A stretch of 64,000 nucleotides of DNA, taken from assembly GCA_028583415.1 (NCBI GenBank), contig CM053275.1, positions 81,034,805-81,098,804 of the forward strand, in the 5' to 3' direction. This DNA is from Protea cynaroides (Eukaryota > Streptophyta > Magnoliopsida > Proteales > Proteaceae). Position numbers and translations under genes: made by a program. Every line of letters begins with the position of its first letter. Position 1 is the stretch's first letter. The notes beneath the pieces are model-generated. The model made no database searches and had not been told where the DNA came from. It worked only from the letters and a program-made list of their open reading frames with translations. Shown here piece by piece: positions 41,793 through 53,746 of this stretch.

Positions 41793-44700
41793 TGTAAGAC
41801 CCGTATCAAACTAACCCGGACATATCACCTTGAACCAGGTTTACCCATCATGGTTGAGTCAAATGGACCAAGGGTGTGAAGGAGATCATGATCCCAGGTA
41901 CCAAATCGACCCTAAAACACTCAATTTAAGGGGAGGGTCGTACCCAGCAAAGGAGGGTCGGACCCCACAAGACAGAAAGTCAGACCCTCATTTTTATAGG
42001 GAGGGTCGGACACCTTAGGAACCCTAGGGTCGACGGGATCATCGACCCTCTCATCGACGGGATCATCAACCCTCCCATCGACCCTCAGTTGCCGTCGAAA
42101 CTGAAATTAGGAAATTTTCTAATTTTTGATTTGGATTCTTTCCTAATCTCAAAGGGACTTATTTTAGGATGTTTTTACTCTATTTAAAGGACGTCCCTAA
42201 GCCTCTTTCACTCCTTTTACAACCCTAATTGAATTGAGAGAAAGAGAAGAGAAGGAAAATGAGAAGAAGAGAAGCAAGGAAAAAAAGATAGCAAAAAGGA
42301 GAAGAGTTGCAGATAGGGAGTAATCTTCTCAGGTATGGATACTAATTCCATGAGTTTCTATAGACCTTAGGTTAGATAATGATGAGAGTATGATCTCGGA
42401 GAAACCCAAACCATCAACCCATGGTTAGGTATTCATAGAAAACTATGAGAGATTATGTGAAAGCTATCTAGGTGGATGATTCATGGTTCTAGACCATGGA
42501 ATGAATGTTGAATGGACTGTAGGAGAAAGCCATAGGACCCCAAACACGAAGGATGGACTAAAAGGAGGGAAATTGACCAAAATCCACCGAGGGTCGTACA
42601 GAGGGTCAATGACTATCCGACCCTATGTGATCCTGAGGATCGACCCTCAGTGTTCGGGAAGTCTAGATTGGGGAGGGTCGCACCCAGGGTCGATCATGAC
42701 TCCGACCCTACCTCCGACCCTCAGTTAACAGAATGATTTTTAAATTCTGAATAAATTCTAATTAAATTTTATCGGCTTTGTTAGGTCTTCTAGCAATATA
42801 ATAACATTATAAAGGTGATTCTAAAGCTTGGAAGAGTATCTATTAGCAAGCTAAGGTGAGGGAACAAGACCTAAACTAACTGGTTAATAATAAACTGTTT
42901 TACTTCTTGAGTCCAATGCCATATTGATTCTATGCGTGTATGCTTGTGTGTGCATTCAATGTAAGACCCGCACGCCACGAACCTGGCCTAACCTTATATT
43001 TTGTGTTGGGACCCGTCTACATATCATGGTCGAGCCAAGTGGACCAAGTGTGTGAAGAAACCCAAGACCCAATATGAAAATTTACCCAAAAACAGTCAAA
43101 ATGAGGGTAGGGTCGCATGTTTTAACATGCAGGTCCGACCCTCCCATCGACCCTCACCATCGACCCTCAACCATGGGTCGCAGGGTCTATGAGTTGCCCG
43201 ACCCTCCCATCGACCCTTGGTATTCGAGAAAAACAGCACGAACAAAAAATTTAAAAAATTTCTTAATTTCGATTGGAACCTTTCCTAAACTCAATGAGAC
43301 TTATTTTGGGAGGTTTTGCCCTATAAATAGGACGTCCCTAAGTCTCTTTCAATCCCTTTGACAACCCTAATTGGATTGAGAGAAAGAGAAGAGAAGGAAG
43401 AGAAGAAGAGAAAGAAAACTTGAAGAAAAAGGCTAAGGAAGAAGAGGAAATTCAGAGGAACTCTGAATCTCAGCAAACCTAAGGTATGGATACATTCCCC
43501 ATGATTTATTTAAGACTTTAGAATGGTTTATGATGAGGATATGACTTAGAAGAAACCCAAATCATTCATCCATGGTTAGGTTTTTATGAAAAACCATGGA
43601 GGAGATCATTAAAACCATGTAGGTAAATAAAGTATAGTTCTAAACCATAGAATATGTATAGAATGGATTGTGGAAGTAAGCCATAGGACCCAACCATGAA
43701 AGAGAAAACAAAATCTGATATTTTTGACTCAAACCATGGAGGGTCGCACCTAGGGTCGATGGCAGATCCGACCCTAGCATCGACCCTCAGTGTTCGGGAA
43801 GTTCAGATTAGGGGGAGGGTCTCACCCAGGGTCGATCATGACTCCGACCCTACCTCCGACCCTCAGTTAACAGAATGGTTTTTAAAAATTAAAATAAATT
43901 CTAATTAAATTTTATCGACTTTGTTAGGTTTTTTAGCAATATAATAATAATATAAAGGTGATTCTAAAGCTTGGAAGAGTATCTATTAACAAGCTAAGGT
44001 GAGGAAATAGAACTCTAAACTAATTGGTTAATAACAAACTGTTTTCCTTTTCTTGAGTCCAATGCCATGCTTGATTCTATGCGAATATGTTTGTAATGTG
44101 CATACAACATGTCATCCAATATTTCTATTATTTGTCCATGCATATTTACTTTATTATTTATAACATGATGATGATAGGAATATGCATGTGATTGTATGTG
44201 TGTGGTTGGTGTACTTGATGCGAGCGAGTATCAGGGGAGGTGTGATGAGAACGTCAATAAACGTTAACCTTTAGTGGGTCTCAGCACTTTAGCTCTATCT
44301 CTAACTCAAGTCTTGTGCATTAGCATCGTCGTATCGCCATTACTTTAGCAGAACTATTATGTCGTAGAGCATCAGGGGAGGTGGTCTCGGTCCTTGTAGT
44401 CTCTGACTCTATCGGGGGGCCTTAGCTCTATCTCTATGGATATTCTGAGGGATGCTGGGGTGAGGCCTTGGATACACTGTTTGGCATTAGGATTGGTTAG
44501 TTGCGAGCCCAGTTTGTAAGCCCTCGCTAACAGGGGCTTACGTGTTGGTATGACACTATATAGCAATAAACGTTAACCTTTGTTATATAATGTTCATGAT
44601 TAGGGTGGATGGGGACGACGATAAACGTTAACCTTCGGGCGGACTTCCACACCCTGTGTATAGAGGCAGGGTCAATGAACGTTAACCTTTGACCACCCAA

Positions 44701-46365
44701 CCTTTCTATTACGCATTGCAAACTATAAACCAGACCAAAGATATGAATTGACTGCATGCATATGTATTGTTGCATTGTTTTGTTTACTCACTGAGCTCAA
44801 GTTAGAGAGCTGACCCTTGCACGCGTAATTCTTTTTAGTTTCTGATGTTGCAGGTACTATGATTGAAGATTTTATCTACACACCAACATATGAATGGGTG
44901 GAGGCTATGAATGAGCAAGCTGTGGAGAACGAACATGGTTCGTTAAGCGAGCGTTTCAATGGTGGATACGTTTAGTATTTAGTTTTCGTATTTAGATATT
45001 GTAATATGTATTAAGTTATGTTTTGGTTACTTGGAAATAAATGGAATATTAATTATTTATCATGATTAGACCTCAGTTCATTATCTGTAAGACTTCCGCT
45101 ATTTATGTTATTATCTCTGATTAATGTGGAATGTGTTTTGGTTTATCATATGTGGGATAGCCTATTTTGAGATCCTGGTTGAACCGTTAGTTTATTGACG
45201 GTTCATCACACCATTTTGGTTAGTCTAGAATTGGGGTGTGACATTCAACATGCTATCCAATATTTCTATTAATTGTTCATGCATATTTACTTTACTGCTT
45301 ATAACATGATGATGATGATGATGATAGGAATAGGCATGTGAATGTTTGTGTTTGGCCAGTGTATATGGTAAGGGTAGGGATGGTATCAACCGGTACAACT
45401 ATGACCGTTCTTCATGGGGTGTATATTGTGCCATGGTCTACTCAAGTCATGTCCACTGATGTCGTCATATCACCATTACCTTAGCAGAACTATTATGTCG
45501 TAGAGCATCAGGGGAGGTGGTCTCGGTCCTTGTAGTCTCTGACTACTGGGGGGCCTTAGCTCTATCTCAATGGATGTTCCGAGGGATGTTGGGGTGAGGC
45601 CTTGGATACACTGTTTGACATAGGATTGGTTAGTTGCGAGTCCAGTTTGCAACCCTAGCCAGCATGGCTTTATTTGTTGGTATGGTATCAACCGGTACAG
45701 CCATGCCGTTTTCATGGGGTGTATATTGTGCCATTTTGGGTGCTGTGGGCGATAGTGCAGGAGTCATTGGGCGTATCCACACACTTGTGTATAGAGGTGC
45801 GACGGCCACCTATCCTTTCTATAGCACGGTGCAAACTTTAAACCAGACCAAAGATATAAATTGATTGCATGCTTATGTATTGTTGCATTGTTTTGTTTGC
45901 TCACTGAGCCATGATGTGTGCTCACCCTTCGACGTCGAATATTTTTAGTTGATGATGCAGGTTTAACCGTTGAAGACTATATAAATGCTACAGAGTACGG
46001 GAACGTTGCAGCGATGGTAGCTGAAGATGAAGTAGATACACATGACATCTCTTGCGAGTGCAACTCATGTGTATTCGATTAGATTTTTAGTTTTATTTGG
46101 ATTATTAAAGACATGTATTTGATATTTATTTATTTATGTCTTAGTTGTTATGAAATAATTTGTTATTTAAATATTGATATCACAATAGATTCTCAATTCA
46201 TTTTATTATAAGACTTCCGCTATTTGTTTTATTTACTCTGATTATTTATGTGAATATATGGAGTTTAGATAACACGGATATAGCCTACTCGAGATCCTGG
46301 TTGAACCTTTGGTTTGTTAGCGATTCATCACATCATTCTGAATAGTATGGAATTGGGGTGTGACA
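41793..46365 (+). mobile_element. 5' LTR of chromovirus, interrupted by a solo LTR
   Basis: TGTAAGACCCGTATC to GGGGTGTGACA. Removing 42960-45243 and one TTCAA copy leaves about 2284 bp. It is roughly 120 bp longer than the 3' LTR, mainly because of an extra GGGTCGA-rich segment at about 41965-42095. A TATA-like CTCTATTTAAAGG lies near 42180. Confidence 0.92.
42960..45243 (+). mobile_element. Solo LTR of related chromovirus family, nested in LTR
   Basis: TGTAAGACCCGCACG to TTGGGGTGTGACA, 2284 bp, with TTCAA at 42955-42959 and 45244-45248. The uninterrupted 3' LTR shows the empty site (CATTCAACATGCC near 54785). It is the same family as 33827-36135, and a cousin of the LTR it entered, since both share the first 10 and last 9 bases. 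GGGTCGA clusters at 43108-43215 and 43738-43865; four ATAAACGTTAACC words at 44250-44690. Confidence 0.93.
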
Positions 46366-46368
46366 ACT

Positions 46369-46380
46369 TGGTATCAAAGC
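46369..46380 (+). promoter_or_regulatory. Primer-binding site of chromovirus
   Basis: TGGTATCAAAGC three bases after the LTR end; the Met-tRNA primer site with one change (A for G at position 9). Confidence 0.88.
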
Positions 46381-46609
46381 ATCTCAGGCCTTGTCCGCTG
46401 AACTAGCATACATTCATGACAATTATGAACTGAGATAGAATAAATGTAAAAACTTTAATACAAACATACTATAAGCACAAGTGATGGTTGAGACCAAATT
46501 TAAAAAGAGAATAATACATCTATTAAAGGAGAAACAATTTTACATACATTATGAGAGACACAAATGTATATACATAACTAACACAGAGTACAGTCCACAA
46601 CCCGGACAG

Positions 46610-48043
46610 TTACTCTGTAGTACAAGGGAAAAGATACACCCAAGAAGCTGGAGGTGAAGGAGGAGGCGGTGCCTCGCGGTCTCTGTCATAGTCCTCGGCA
46701 TAGACTCTGGTCAACCAAGCCACCTGGGTCTGAGTCGCCTGAAGACTAGCTGTAAGATCAGCCACCCGCTGATCAGTCCGACGCTGGGCATCCAGCAACT
46801 CCTCCATCCTCAGATCAAATCTACGCTGAGCCTCTCTGATCTCATGCAACATCTCCATCATATCAGAAGGTGGGCGTGAAGGACCAGCCGCATGAGAAGG
46901 ACCAGTCTCAGGTGCAGGATCCGCCGCAGAAGAAGTACCAACTCCAGCCGCATGCATAGGTGAAGGCGGTAGTATCGAGTCGACATCCATATACATGCGG
47001 TCATCATCATCGACAGGATCCGCATGAGCTCTAGCAGCGGCAGCAGCTGCCTCAGCGTCAGCAATCTCGATGCGAGTGTGGGCGCACCATCTCGTTCCTC
47101 TCCTCGTCACTGACTTGGGCATCCCGCATACCCATCTTGCAGATAGCCTCCCAATCTAGAGACGACGAGAAGATTTTCTCCTGAATCTTCTCATCTACCA
47201 AATCAACTCCCAGGCGAGTAAGCAGAACAGTGATCATACGTCCATAGGGTAGATTACCCCTATGATTGGGCAGTGTGGCACTGATCATAGTCCGCATGAT
47301 AATGTAAGGAAGGAAGACTGGCTGTCTAGTACAGATGCTGTACAGCAGATACTGGGTCAGTTGAGAAACCCTCTCGTAATGGCCACTCTACGAAATCAGA
47401 TTATGCTGGATAATCTTGCAGAAGACCCGTGGAGCCGGACGCATATAACAAGCTCTCATCTGCCAGCGATCAGGTCGTAGCAGCTGACTATCAATCTCAG
47501 CCCTCATCTCCATGGAAACAAACTGGGGCTCTCCAGGCACACAATACACCATAGGGCCATCATAGGGAATGCCCAGTAGATCGGCCAGCTGCCGATAGTC
47601 AAATGAAATGTTCACTCCCTTTACATAGCTAGTGATGCGTAGCTCGTGACCCCTATCCACATCATTGTAATCCCCCACCACCTGGAGATTACAATAGAAC
47701 TGTCGCACTAAATTCGGGCATGTGCACGCGTCGTAAGTGATGACAGGGAGCCATCCCATATCACCAAATGCTCTCTCCACATTGAACAGGGCTAGCTCAG
47801 CCAAGTTTACCATACGACCACCCTCTACTTTCTTACGAGTATAGTTGGCATACTGTGCCTCGGCTTCATTGGAGCGGAAGCGAAGCGGATCACGAACTCG
47901 GGGTACCTTAGTATGAGCCATGGTATCTGCAAAGAAAAACAGATAATGAGTTAATAGGATAAAAATCTGAAATTTGACATTATAACGACGTAAGTGGCCA
48001 AAAGCCTCACTTGTCACCCATACACGTGGGCAGGAGGACTTAC
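46610..48043 (-). pseudogene. Antisense ORF set in chromovirus leader (plant transposon protein type)
   Basis: Opposite in direction to gag-pol and placed between primer site and gag. The predicted leader exon ends at 48043 in CCTAC/GTAAGT. The acceptor TTTCTTTGCAG ends at 47927, and ATG follows at 47921. The first part reads MAHTKVPRVRDPLRFRSNEA, then NVERAFGDMGWLPVITYDAC and FYCNLQVVGDYN...ADLLGIPYDGP, the style of the poorly understood 'putative plant transposon protein' domain. It continues in another frame (47297-47058: PNHRGNLPYGRMITVLLTRL) and a third (47122-46610). The third has an Ala/His-rich linker, a coiled coil (EIREAQRRFDLRMEELLDAQ, then VADLTASLQATQTQVAWLTR) and a C-terminus near the primer site. 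Two frame breaks make it a pseudogene in this copy. The function is unknown. Confidence 0.65.
47927..48043 (-). other. Predicted leader intron of the antisense ORF
   Basis: 117 bp on the minus strand, from GTAAGT (donor at 48043) to TTTGCAG (acceptor end at 47927), six bases before the ATG. Both splice sites match plant consensus well. Confidence 0.5.
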
Positions 48044-48516
48044 GTAGGTTCTAATGTATCCTACAACAAACATACAGTAGGAAATTTTAACTAATGAGAT
48101 CTAATTTGAAGAAATTTCAAGAAATCAAAAATTTCGATAAATTAGGACAAAAAGAGCAAAAATCCAAGTTCTCGATAACCAACCGATGAAACTAAAAAAT
48201 TTTTGAGGGCTTTCGTTCCTCGAGACACCAATAACAAAATCCCCCAATAAAAATAGAATTTTTACGGTTGAAAAAAAATTAATTTGAAAAATACGGGTTA
48301 ATTGGACCAAAACCTAGAAATGGAAACCTAAAAACAGGTAAAAATGGGAAAACATACCTGTAGGGATGATGTTGATGTTGAAACACGGATCCAAATTGAC
48401 CAAAATAGCGGAGTGGCACTGTAGCAACTCAGAGATGAGAGACGAGTCGAAACGGGAGGGAAATAACAGAGAGTGAACCCATAATCGGATCTTAAAGGTC
48501 TGATTTTTGGTCTGAG

Positions 48517-48728
48517 GGTCGGACAATTCGACCAAGACCATCGACCCTCGGATCGACCATCCCATCGACCCTCGGCTCTCAGGAATCTGACAGAAAACCC
48601 AGGGTTGGATACTGAGGGTCGGATACCAATCGACCCTCACATCGACCCTCAGCTCTCGGGAAGAATAGGTCATTCCCAGGGTCGGATACTGAGGGTCGGA
48701 TATACCATCGACCCCCACCATCGACCCT
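48517..48728. repeat. GGGTCGA/TCGACCCTC cluster between antisense ORF and gag
   Basis: About ten copies of GAGGGTCGGA or CATCGACCCTC on both strands, the same words found in clusters in the LTRs. It lies in the gap between the divergent antisense ORF and gag, where a promoter would be. Confidence 0.7.
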
Positions 48729-48867
48729 GTATAGAAAAGACAATATTTTTCATAAAATGAGTTGGAAATTTTGGAATTTTACATTGGTTAACGTGCTTAC
48801 ATGAAGTATAAATGATTGTCTCACCTATTTTGATGATTTTCAGGCACCACCAATCTCAAAAGAAATT

Positions 48868-50110
48868 ATGTCTGGACGTAGAGAACCAGACAGAGCCGAA
48901 ATGCAGTTCCACCACCACCACCTGTGGAGGAAACTAACCAGGAGAATATATATGTACCAGAAAACCCAGATCAGGCAAATCCTACAAACTTGCCACCTCC
49001 ACCACCAGAGTTAGCAACAGTGGTGACGAATTTAGCACATCAGCTGTAACAGATGCAACACGCACAGGCTCAAATGCAAGTTGCAATGGGAATTATGTTC
49101 CAAGCCGCACATGCTACACCCATGCAGACGGGACAAGCCAGTGCAGCAGCACCGGTGGGTAACCACCCAGCACCTCAAACACCTCAACCACCAGCTGCAC
49201 AGATTCCAGTACCAGGTCCGGAAGCAGCTCAGGTTAACTATTAGTATCCACAACCCATGTTTGGGGCATACCCCCAAAATCAGTTAGATCACTCTCGACT
49301 GGTTGAGAGATTTCTGAAGATGAAGCCCAAGGAATTTAACGGTAAACCGTCGGATCCGTTATGGCCAGCACATTGGATCGACGAGATGGAGAGAAACTTT
49401 CTTATGATGACTATCACTGAAGAAGAAAAAGTACTATGTGCCACCTTCATGCTAAAGGGTGACGCACATCATTGGTGGAAATATACTAGGGCTTACCTAT
49501 TGACCAAGCACGCCCTACTGACTTGGGCTATCTATAAAGAAGCGTTCTTCGAGAAGTATTTTCCCCGAAGCTTCAAAGATTCTATGGAGAAGGAATTCTT
49601 GAGTTTATATCAGGGACATATGTCCGCGCCTGAATGGAATTCATATCTCCTTCGTCTGGTCGAGAAGGGAGGGGAACTGGACCGGATGCATATCAACAGC
49701 GTTACGAAGAGCTGTATTTCTTTGCACCACTCAGCATGCAGGAAGAAAACACTAAGGCCTGTAGGTTTGTCATGGGACTGAGGGGAAGCATTAGAGAGCA
49801 CGTTCTGGGCTTGGAAAAGAAGATATATAATGAAGCTGTCCAAATTGCTCGAGTCATAGAATCGAGCCAGAAGGAAATCTACTTTACACAGAACAGAGGC
49901 ATAAAAAGGCCAGTCGAAAATGCCTATAACGGAGGGAACAACAAGACATTTAAACCCTTCCATGCTCAAGGCTTTACTACTGCATCCAAGACTACCCCGG
50001 TAACGCAACAACAACCAAAGCCAAATTCTGAAGGTCCGAGATGTTACAACTGCAATCAAGTGGGACATATGATAAGGGAGTGTCCTAAGCCCAAGAAGCA
50101 AGTACATTAA
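48868..50110 (+). pseudogene. Gag of chromovirus, broken
   Basis: Start ATG at 48868 (MSGRREPDRAE). The first part is frameshifted and has stops (near 49049 and 49242). The capsid domain begins at about 49257 (LVERFLKMKPKEFNGKPSDP, ADHWIDEMER-like text, LKGDAHHWWKYTR, then FFEKYFPRSFKDSMEKEFLS), the Retrotrans_gag pattern. It shifts frame near 49640 and ends with the zinc knuckle CYNCNQVGHMIRECPKPKKQ (C-x2-C-x4-H-x4-C) at about 50041-50100. The Pro/Gln-rich N-terminus is usual for Tekay gag. Confidence 0.9.
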
Positions 50111-50224
50111 GGACGAGTATATGCTGTTACATCCGAGGATGCTGCCACATCACCCGATGTGGTCACATGTATGACTGAAACCTTTTTAGTTGTAATTACA
50201 TTGTATGAGCATGTAGACTAAGTA

Positions 50225-50700
50225 AAAATAAATCACAGGTATCGTACCTATAAATGGCGTACCCGCTAGAGTACTCTTTGATTCAGGAGCTACTCATTCC
50301 TTTATATCTGTGTCATTAGGAAAGAAGTTGAATTTACCCATCAAAATATTAGACCACAAACTACTTGTACGGTCACCAATGGGGTTAGAAGTATAATTAG
50401 AGAAAGGTTATGGACCATGTCCAGTTCTCATTGGCGAGAAAACCTTAGATGCAACCTTGATACAACTTGAGATGGTAGACTTTGACGTCATCTTGGGAAT
50501 GGACTGGTTAGCTCGGCATTCTGCAAACCTAATATGCGCCGAAAAGAAGCTAATATTCAAAGACAAAGAAGGAGCAGAATTCAGTTTTTCGGGAACCAAA
50601 CTTCCCCGTAGACGCAAGCTTATACTCTCAGCACTGAAGGCTAAGAAGTGCCTTGAGAATGGGGCAGTCGGGTATCTAGTATCAGTGGTCGACCTAACCA
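50225..50700 (+). pseudogene. Protease of chromovirus, with stop
   Basis: Contains VLFDSGATHSFISVSLGKKL (active site D-S-G-A-T, the chromovirus form), a TAA stop near 50397, then LIQLEMVDFDVILGMDWLAR with the conserved ILGMDWL strand. The region continues without a break into the RT linker. The stop disables the polyprotein. Confidence 0.9.
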
Positions 50701-51700
50701 AGGAAGCACCACGACTGGAAGATATTGATGTAGTGCGGGACTATTTTGACATATTTTCAGAGGAACTACCAGGATTACCACTCGATCGAGCCACAGAGTT
50801 TGTGATAGATATTATACCTGGAGCCGCACCAATATCAAAAGCACCTTATAGAATGGCTCCTACTGAACTGAAGGAATTGAAAGTGCAACTACAAGAACTG
50901 CTAGACAAGGGTTATATTTGACCCAGTATATCACCATGGGGATCCCTGATATTATTCGTAAAGAAGAAGGACGGTAGCATTCGATTATGTATCAACTATC
51001 GGGAGTTGAATAAAATAACAATCAAGAATCGATATCCACTACCTCGGATCGATGACTTGTTCGATCAGTTGCAAGGAGCAAAGGTATTTTCTAAGATCGA
51101 TCTTCGGTCAGGTTACCATCAGTTGAAGATTAAAGAGGGTGATATTCCTAAAACAGCTTTCAGGACCAGATACGGACATTATGTGTTCTTGGTCATGTCT
51201 TTCGGATTAACAAACGCACCAGCAACTTTCATGGAACTTATGAATCGGGTTTTCCACGACATGTTGGATACGTCGGTTATAGTATTCATTGATGATATAT
51301 TGGTATATTCCAAGGACAAAGAAACCCATATCATCAAGAACCTAAACGCCGCCCTACAACGTTTAAGGAAAGAGAAGTTATATGCCAAATTTACCAAGTG
51401 TGAGTTTTGGCTAAGTGAAGTCACCTTCCTAGGCCATGTAGTATCCGCAGAAGATATCAAAGTGGACCCCAGCAAGATCGAGGCTATTGTAAAGTGGGAA
51501 GCACCAAAGAGCGTTTCAGAAATTAAAAGTTTTCTGGGTCTCGTCGGTTATTATCGGAGAATCGTGGAAGACTATTCCTGGATTGCCGTACCTCTCACCA
51601 GTCTGACTAAGAAAGGGGAAACATTTGTGTGGACTGATAAATGTGAGAAGAGCTTCCAAGCACTGAAGACCAGATTGATATCCGCTTCGATTTTAACTAT
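50701..51700 (+). pseudogene. Reverse transcriptase of chromovirus, with stop
   Basis: The linker has VVRDYFDIFSEELPGLP, the standard entry to chromovirus RT. A TGA replaces an Arg codon near 50919, just before PSISPWGSLILFVKKKDGS. From 51006 the domain is intact: INYRELNKIT..., KIDLRSGYHQLKI, MSFGLTNAPATFMELMNRVF, and the catalytic VFIDDILVYSKD with both aspartates. Thumb and connection follow (FLGHVVSAEDIKVDPSKIEA, SFLGLVGYYRRIVEDYSWIA). Apart from the single stop, this RT looks almost complete. Confidence 0.93.
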
Positions 51701-52150
51701 TCCTGTTCCAGGACAGACATTTACCTTATACACTGATGCGTCAGGACTGGGATTAGGATGTGTGCTTATGCAAGGAGAGCAAGTAATTGCTTATGCCTCA
51801 AGATAGTTAAAGATACATGAGAAAAATTATCCCACTCATGATCTGGAGTTAGCGGCAGTAGTACATGCTGTCAAGATATGGAGACATTACCTATACGGAG
51901 AGAAATTTCAGATTAAGTCGGACCATAAAAGTCTTACTTATTTATTTAATCAGAAGGAATTGAATATGAGACAAAGAAGATGGCTGGAACTATTGAAGGA
52001 CTATGATTGTGATATCCAGTATCATCCAGGGAAAGTTAATGTAGTAACAGATGCGTTGAGCAGAAAGGCAATGATAAATCTCAAGGAGAGGTTAGTACAA
52101 TCGCAGCAATGTGTACTACCGGAATGGTATTCAATCACGGCAATGAGCAG
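51701..52150 (+). pseudogene. RNase H of chromovirus, with stop
   Basis: Starts FTLYTDASGLGLGCVLMQ with the first catalytic Asp, then VIAYASR and a TAG stop at 51804-51806 where most relatives have Gln. It continues KNYPTHDLELAAVVHAVKIW (Glu) and KSDHKSLTYLFNQKELNMRQ (Asp), and ends DIQYHPGKVNVVTDALSRK. The catalytic residues are in place, and the stop is the only visible defect. Confidence 0.9.
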
Positions 52151-52159
52151 TATGTGATA

Positions 52160-53692
52160 GATACAACGGATGGATCAGCCAACCAAGGATTTATTCATCG
52201 ATTTTCAAGTATGTTCGCTGCATTGAAAATTATACCGGATATAATGGATGAATTGAAGACAGCTATCAAATCAGATCCTTATCTGAGAACAGTACAAGAA
52301 GATATCGAGAAAGGTAGGACTAATCCTGAGTTCACCTTGGACGAAGAGAAAGTATTGAAATATAAAGGAAGAATATGTGTACTGAAATATAAAGGAAGAA
52401 TATGTGTACCTAAAACAGAAAGTGTGGACATTAGACACCGACTGATGAAAGAAGCCCATACCACCATCTATTCGATACATCCGGGAAGTATAAAAATGTA
52501 TCATGATTTAAAGAAACTGTATTGGTGGGGAGGAATGAAAGCAGGTGTAGCTAAGTTCGTGTCTCAATGCCTAAATTACCAGAAAGTAAAAGCTGAATGA
52601 CAACGACCCACATGACTGTTACAACCGTTACCAGAATCAGCATGGAAATGGGGCTGCATCACTATGGACTTCTTTACGGGATTACCACTGACTCCTCGAG
52701 TAGTTGACGCAGTTTGGGTGATTGTAGACCGTCTGACTAAAACAGCTCGCTTCATACCAATACGATCGCAGTATACACTGGAAAGGTTAGCAAAGCTGTA
52801 TGTGGATAATATTGTTCGATTACACGGTGTACCAGAAAGTATTGTGTCCGATAGAGATCTACGATTTACTTCCAAGTTTTGGGAAGGATTGCAAAAGGCT
52901 ATGGGTACAACATTGAAGTTCAGTACCGCATTCCACCCACAGACAGATGGACAGTCAGAGCGTACAATCCAGATTCTAGAAGATATGCTACGAGCATGTG
53001 TAATTGACTTCAAGGGATCATGGGATGAAAGATTACCACTGATCGAGTTCGTTTATAACAATAGCTATCAGGCTACTATACACATGTCACCTTATGAAGC
53101 ACTGTATGGCAGAAAGTGTCGAACTCCTTTGTTTTGGAATGAAGTGGGAGAACGTAGTATTGTTGGACCAAAATTTGTTGAAGAGACTTGTCGAGTGGTC
53201 GACATTATCAAGGAAAGAGTGAGAACAGCTCAGAACCGTCAGAAGCAATATGCAGATACTCGACGCAGAGATCTTGAGTTTGCGGTAGGTGATAAAGTAT
53301 TCTTGAAGGTATCACCTATGCGAGGATTGAAAAGGTTCGAATAGAAAGGGAAACTAAGTCCAAGATATGTCGGGCCGTATGAGATTTTAGTTAAGCGTGA
53401 GAAAGTGGCTTATCAGTTAGCACTACCACCATCTATGTCAAGTGTGCATGACGTATTTCATATTTCCCTATTGAAGAAGTATGTCAAGGATCCAACGCAC
53501 GTGTTGACAGTAGATTTATCGGAATTGACTGATGATTTGACCATTGAAGTAACACCAACTGAAATCACCAGCCGAAAAGTTCAACGTCTACGCAACCGAG
53601 ATATCTATTATGTTAAGGTCACATGGAGACATGGAAGAAATTACATGGGAAGAAGAAAATACCATGCGAAAGCAATACCCTCACTTATTTGA
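52160..53692 (+). pseudogene. Integrase with chromodomain of chromovirus, broken
   Basis: The zinc-binding part (HRLMKEAHTTIYSIHPGSIK, then FVSQCLNYQKVKAE) has Tyr instead of the second Cys. Two TGA stops follow (near 52598 and 52615). The catalytic core is open from 52664: MDFFTGLPLTPRVVDAVWVI (Asp), IVSDRDLRFTSKFWEGL (Asp) and HPQTDGQSERTIQILEDMLR (Glu), so the D-D-E triad is kept. The C-terminal part has VGDKVFLKVSPMRGLKRFE, a TAG stop at 53342, GKLSPRYVGPYEILV and VFHISLLKKYVKDPTHVL. A degenerate chromodomain follows (KVQRLRNRDIYYVKVTWRHG), frameshifted, with TWEEENTMRKQYPHLF readable in the next frame. The chromodomain would direct insertion to marked chromatin. Confidence 0.92.
52356..52409 (+). 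repeat. 27-bp in-frame tandem duplication in integrase linker
   Basis: Two consecutive, essentially identical 27-bp units encode LKYKGRICV twice, immediately before the integrase zinc-binding region. Confidence 0.92.
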
Positions 53693-53731
53693 TTCAGAAG
53701 GTACATACAATTTCAAGGACGAAATTTTTAT

Positions 53732-53746
53732 AAGTAGGGGGGGAGT
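53732..53746 (+). promoter_or_regulatory. Polypurine tract of chromovirus
   Basis: AAGTAGGGGGGGAGT directly before the 3' LTR, with the usual FKDEIF-type reading just upstream. It primes plus-strand DNA synthesis. Confidence 0.88.

Noticed and set aside
45634..45864. Frame in the chromovirus 5' LTR, repeated in the 3' LTR at 55180-55410
   Set aside because: Both LTRs share it because they are copies; it has no domain and lies in non-coding LTR sequence.
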